Assembly (NCBI GenBank): GCA_002336915.1
Contig: DDET01000003.1
Coordinates: 1-8,001, forward strand
Source of the DNA: Bacteroidetes bacterium UBA1947
GTDB taxonomy: Bacteria > Bacteroidota > Bacteroidia > Chitinophagales > Chitinophagaceae
DNA: 8,001 nt
Direction: 5' to 3'
This document shows positions 6,764 to 8,001 of the stretch, piece by piece. The notes beneath the pieces are model-generated. The model was given only the letters and a program-made list of their open reading frames with translations. It had not been told where the DNA came from and did no database searches. The position numbers and the translations under genes are program-made. Numbering within the stretch: the stretch's first letter is position 1; the number at the start of each line of letters is the position of its first letter.

Positions 6764-6927
6764 AACCCCACATTGTGATGCCAAAGGGATCAAACGTTTA
6801 TAGCAATACAAACCGATACCATGCGATGCTGAAGGCATCGAACAAACGATGCAGGATATAAAACAAATGTCCCGGGCCATTAGGCCGGGGACAAGATCAA
6901 AACTGCTATCAGGTTTTAGTCCCTATA
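6764..6927. other. Convergent intergenic region with small competing hairpins
   Basis: The region lies between the DUF5686 stop and the aspS stop. CGATGC at 6824-6829 pairs with GCATCG at 6835-6840 (5-base loop), but a second CGATGC at 6847-6852 could pair with the same GCATCG (6-base loop), so the two hairpins exclude each other. No T-run follows either on the plus strand, so termination of the DUF5686 transcript is unclear. No small ORF with a plausible start was seen. The aspS terminator at 6868-6893 is listed separately. Confidence 0.45.
6868..6893 (-). terminator. Rho-independent terminator of aspS
   Basis: TGTCCC (6868-6873) pairs with GGGACA (6888-6893) and GGCC (6875-6878) with GGCC (6883-6886), with one G/G mismatch and a 4-base ATTA loop. 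On the minus strand, TTTGTTTTATAT follows, giving a T-rich tract as expected for a terminator about 35 bases past the aspS stop. Confidence 0.75.
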
Positions 6928-8001
6928 CTATAAGGTCACTTTCAAATTCAATTCTGTCAATTGCTTGTCATCAATTGCTGAAGGCGCATCCAGCATCACA
7001 TCCCTGCCTGAATTATTCTTAGGGAATGCAATGAAATCACGTATTGTTTCCTGGCCGCCCAGCAGCGCTACCAGCCTGTCGAAACCAAATGCCAAACCGC
7101 CATGCGGTGGCGCGCCATATTCAAAAGCGCCCAAAAGAAATCCGAATTTTTCCTGCGCCTCTTCTTTACTCAGCCCAAGTGCAGCGAACATCTTTTCCTG
7201 TAAGTCCCTTTGGAAGATACGGATGGAACCACCGCCTATTTCGGTACCGTTAAGCACCATGTCATAAGCATTCGCCTTTATCTCACCATAGCGTTCAGGT
7301 GTATCCATCAGCGCTATTTGTTCCGGCTTGGGCGATGTGAACGGATGATGCCTTGCAGCCCAGCTATTGTGTTCTTCATCATATTCGAACAAAGGAAAAT
7401 CTATAACCCATATCGGCTTGTAATTATCAGGATCGCGCAGGTTTAAACGGTTACCCATCTCCAGGCGTAGTTCGCTCGCTGCTTTACGTGTCAGTGCCTC
7501 GGCACCTGCTACTATCAGTATCAGGTCACCACTCTTTGCACCGCAGAAGCCAGCCAGTTCCTTTAGCTTTTCCTCGCTGAAGAACTTATCTACGCTGCTC
7601 TTGTACGTGCCATCAGCATTGCATTTCACATTCACTACCCCACTCATCCCTATCTGCGGGCGTTTCACCCATTCCGTCAGTTCATCCAGTTGCTTGCGTG
7701 TGTATTCACTTGCACCGGGCACCACCACGGCCAGTATGCTATCTGCATCGTTGAATACTTTGAAATCGATCCCGTTCAATACCTCCGCATGTGCTTTGCC
7801 GCTCACCTTCAGGTTCTGCAACTTCATCTCAAAGCGTATATCGGGCTTATCATTACCGTAGTTCCACATAGCATCTTCCCATGTGATACGCGGGAAGTCA
7901 TAGCTGATATCTATGCCCTTTACGTCATGGAACACATGCTTGAACAGGCCTTCAAAGATGTTCAAGATGTCTTCCTGCTCCACGAAGCTCATCTCGCAGT
8001 C
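6928..8001 (-). CDS. aspS: Aspartyl-tRNA synthetase (C-terminal 357 residues; 5' end outside window)
   Basis: A class II aminoacyl-tRNA synthetase that charges tRNA-Asp with aspartate in the cytoplasm using ATP. The frame runs off the window edge; the first visible residues, DCEMSFVEQEDI, directly follow class II motif 2, so the N-terminal anticodon-binding OB-fold and the first part of the catalytic core (roughly 230-240 residues) are missing. Numbering from the visible Met (7992): about 55-190 is the GAD insertion domain, the mark of bacterial-type AspRS; 213-219 is ARHHPFT; 253-258 is GGGSIR; 299-306 is motif 3, GLAFGFDR, whose Arg contacts ATP; the end, PSAIDDKQLTELNLKV, is typical. The stop is TAG at 6928-6930 and a terminator follows. 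No damage is seen. Whether it also charges tRNA-Asn depends on residues in the missing N-terminal domain, so this cannot be judged. Confidence 0.97.
   Translation of the reverse strand, partial: DCEMSFVEQEDILNIFEGLFKHVFHDVKGIDISYDFPRITWEDAMWNYGNDKPDIRFEMKLQNLKVSGKAHAEVLNGIDFKVFNDADSILAVVVPGASEYTRKQLDELTEWVKRPQIGMSGVVNVKCNADGTYKSSVDKFFSEEKLKELAGFCGAKSGDLILIVAGAEALTRKAASELRLEMGNRLNLRDPDNYKPIWVIDFPLFEYDEEHNSWAARHHPFTSPKPEQIALMDTPERYGEIKANAYDMVLNGTEIGGGSIRIFQRDLQEKMFAALGLSKEEAQEKFGFLLGAFEYGAPPHGGLAFGFDRLVALLGGQETIRDFIAFPKNNSGRDVMLDAPSAIDDKQLTELNLKVTL

Noticed and set aside
1..8001. CRISPR, insertion sequence, phage, toxin-antitoxin or other defence genes
   Set aside because: No spaced direct repeats, transposase or integrase motifs, terminal inverted repeats or short paired operon genes were found; all long frames are accounted for by envelope or housekeeping proteins.

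Overview
The window looks like a core-genome stretch from a member of the Bacteroidota, most likely a Chitinophagaceae-like lineage (an inference from protein style; no 16S is present). The evidence is a bL17 gene with an Ala/Pro-rich tail, a secreted protein ending in a type B sorting domain of the type IX secretion system (T9SS), an outer-membrane DUF5686-type protein with an N-terminal carboxypeptidase-regulatory-like domain, two lipoproteins, no clear Shine-Dalgarno sequences, and two promoters close to the Bacteroidota consensus TTTG-N(17-23)-TAnnTTTG.

Layout: (1) 3-365 is the 3' end of rplQ (ribosomal protein bL17), closed by a strong hairpin terminator. (2) 471-863 is a small lipoprotein with one CxxCH heme site, read from a likely promoter that starts in the T-run of the rplQ terminator. 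(3) 977-3502 is a large secreted modular protein (signal peptide, beta-propeller-like N-terminus, Ig-like/PKD region, type B T9SS sorting domain). (4) A short convergent gap carries a two-way hairpin terminator. (5) 3556-4128 on the minus strand is a small lipoprotein, possibly DUF6252-like, with a good promoter of its own that fixes its start. (6) A divergent intergenic region leads to 4331-6763 (ORF open from 4280), the DUF5686-type outer-membrane protein. (7) A 164-base gap holds small hairpins and a minus-strand terminator. (8) 6928-8001 on the minus strand is the C-terminal 357 residues of aspartyl-tRNA synthetase, running off the window.

The genes appear to be mostly single transcription units: most are separated by terminators or are convergent or divergent. 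Housekeeping genes (rplQ, aspS) flank four envelope or surface proteins: a heme lipoprotein, a T9SS cargo, a DUF6252-like lipoprotein and a DUF5686 outer-membrane protein. Nothing shows that these four form one pathway. I see no mobile element, CRISPR array, tRNA, rRNA or phage gene, and no clear new system. The most testable oddity is a C8 tract in the middle of the T9SS cargo gene, where a gain or loss of one base would cut off the export domain.
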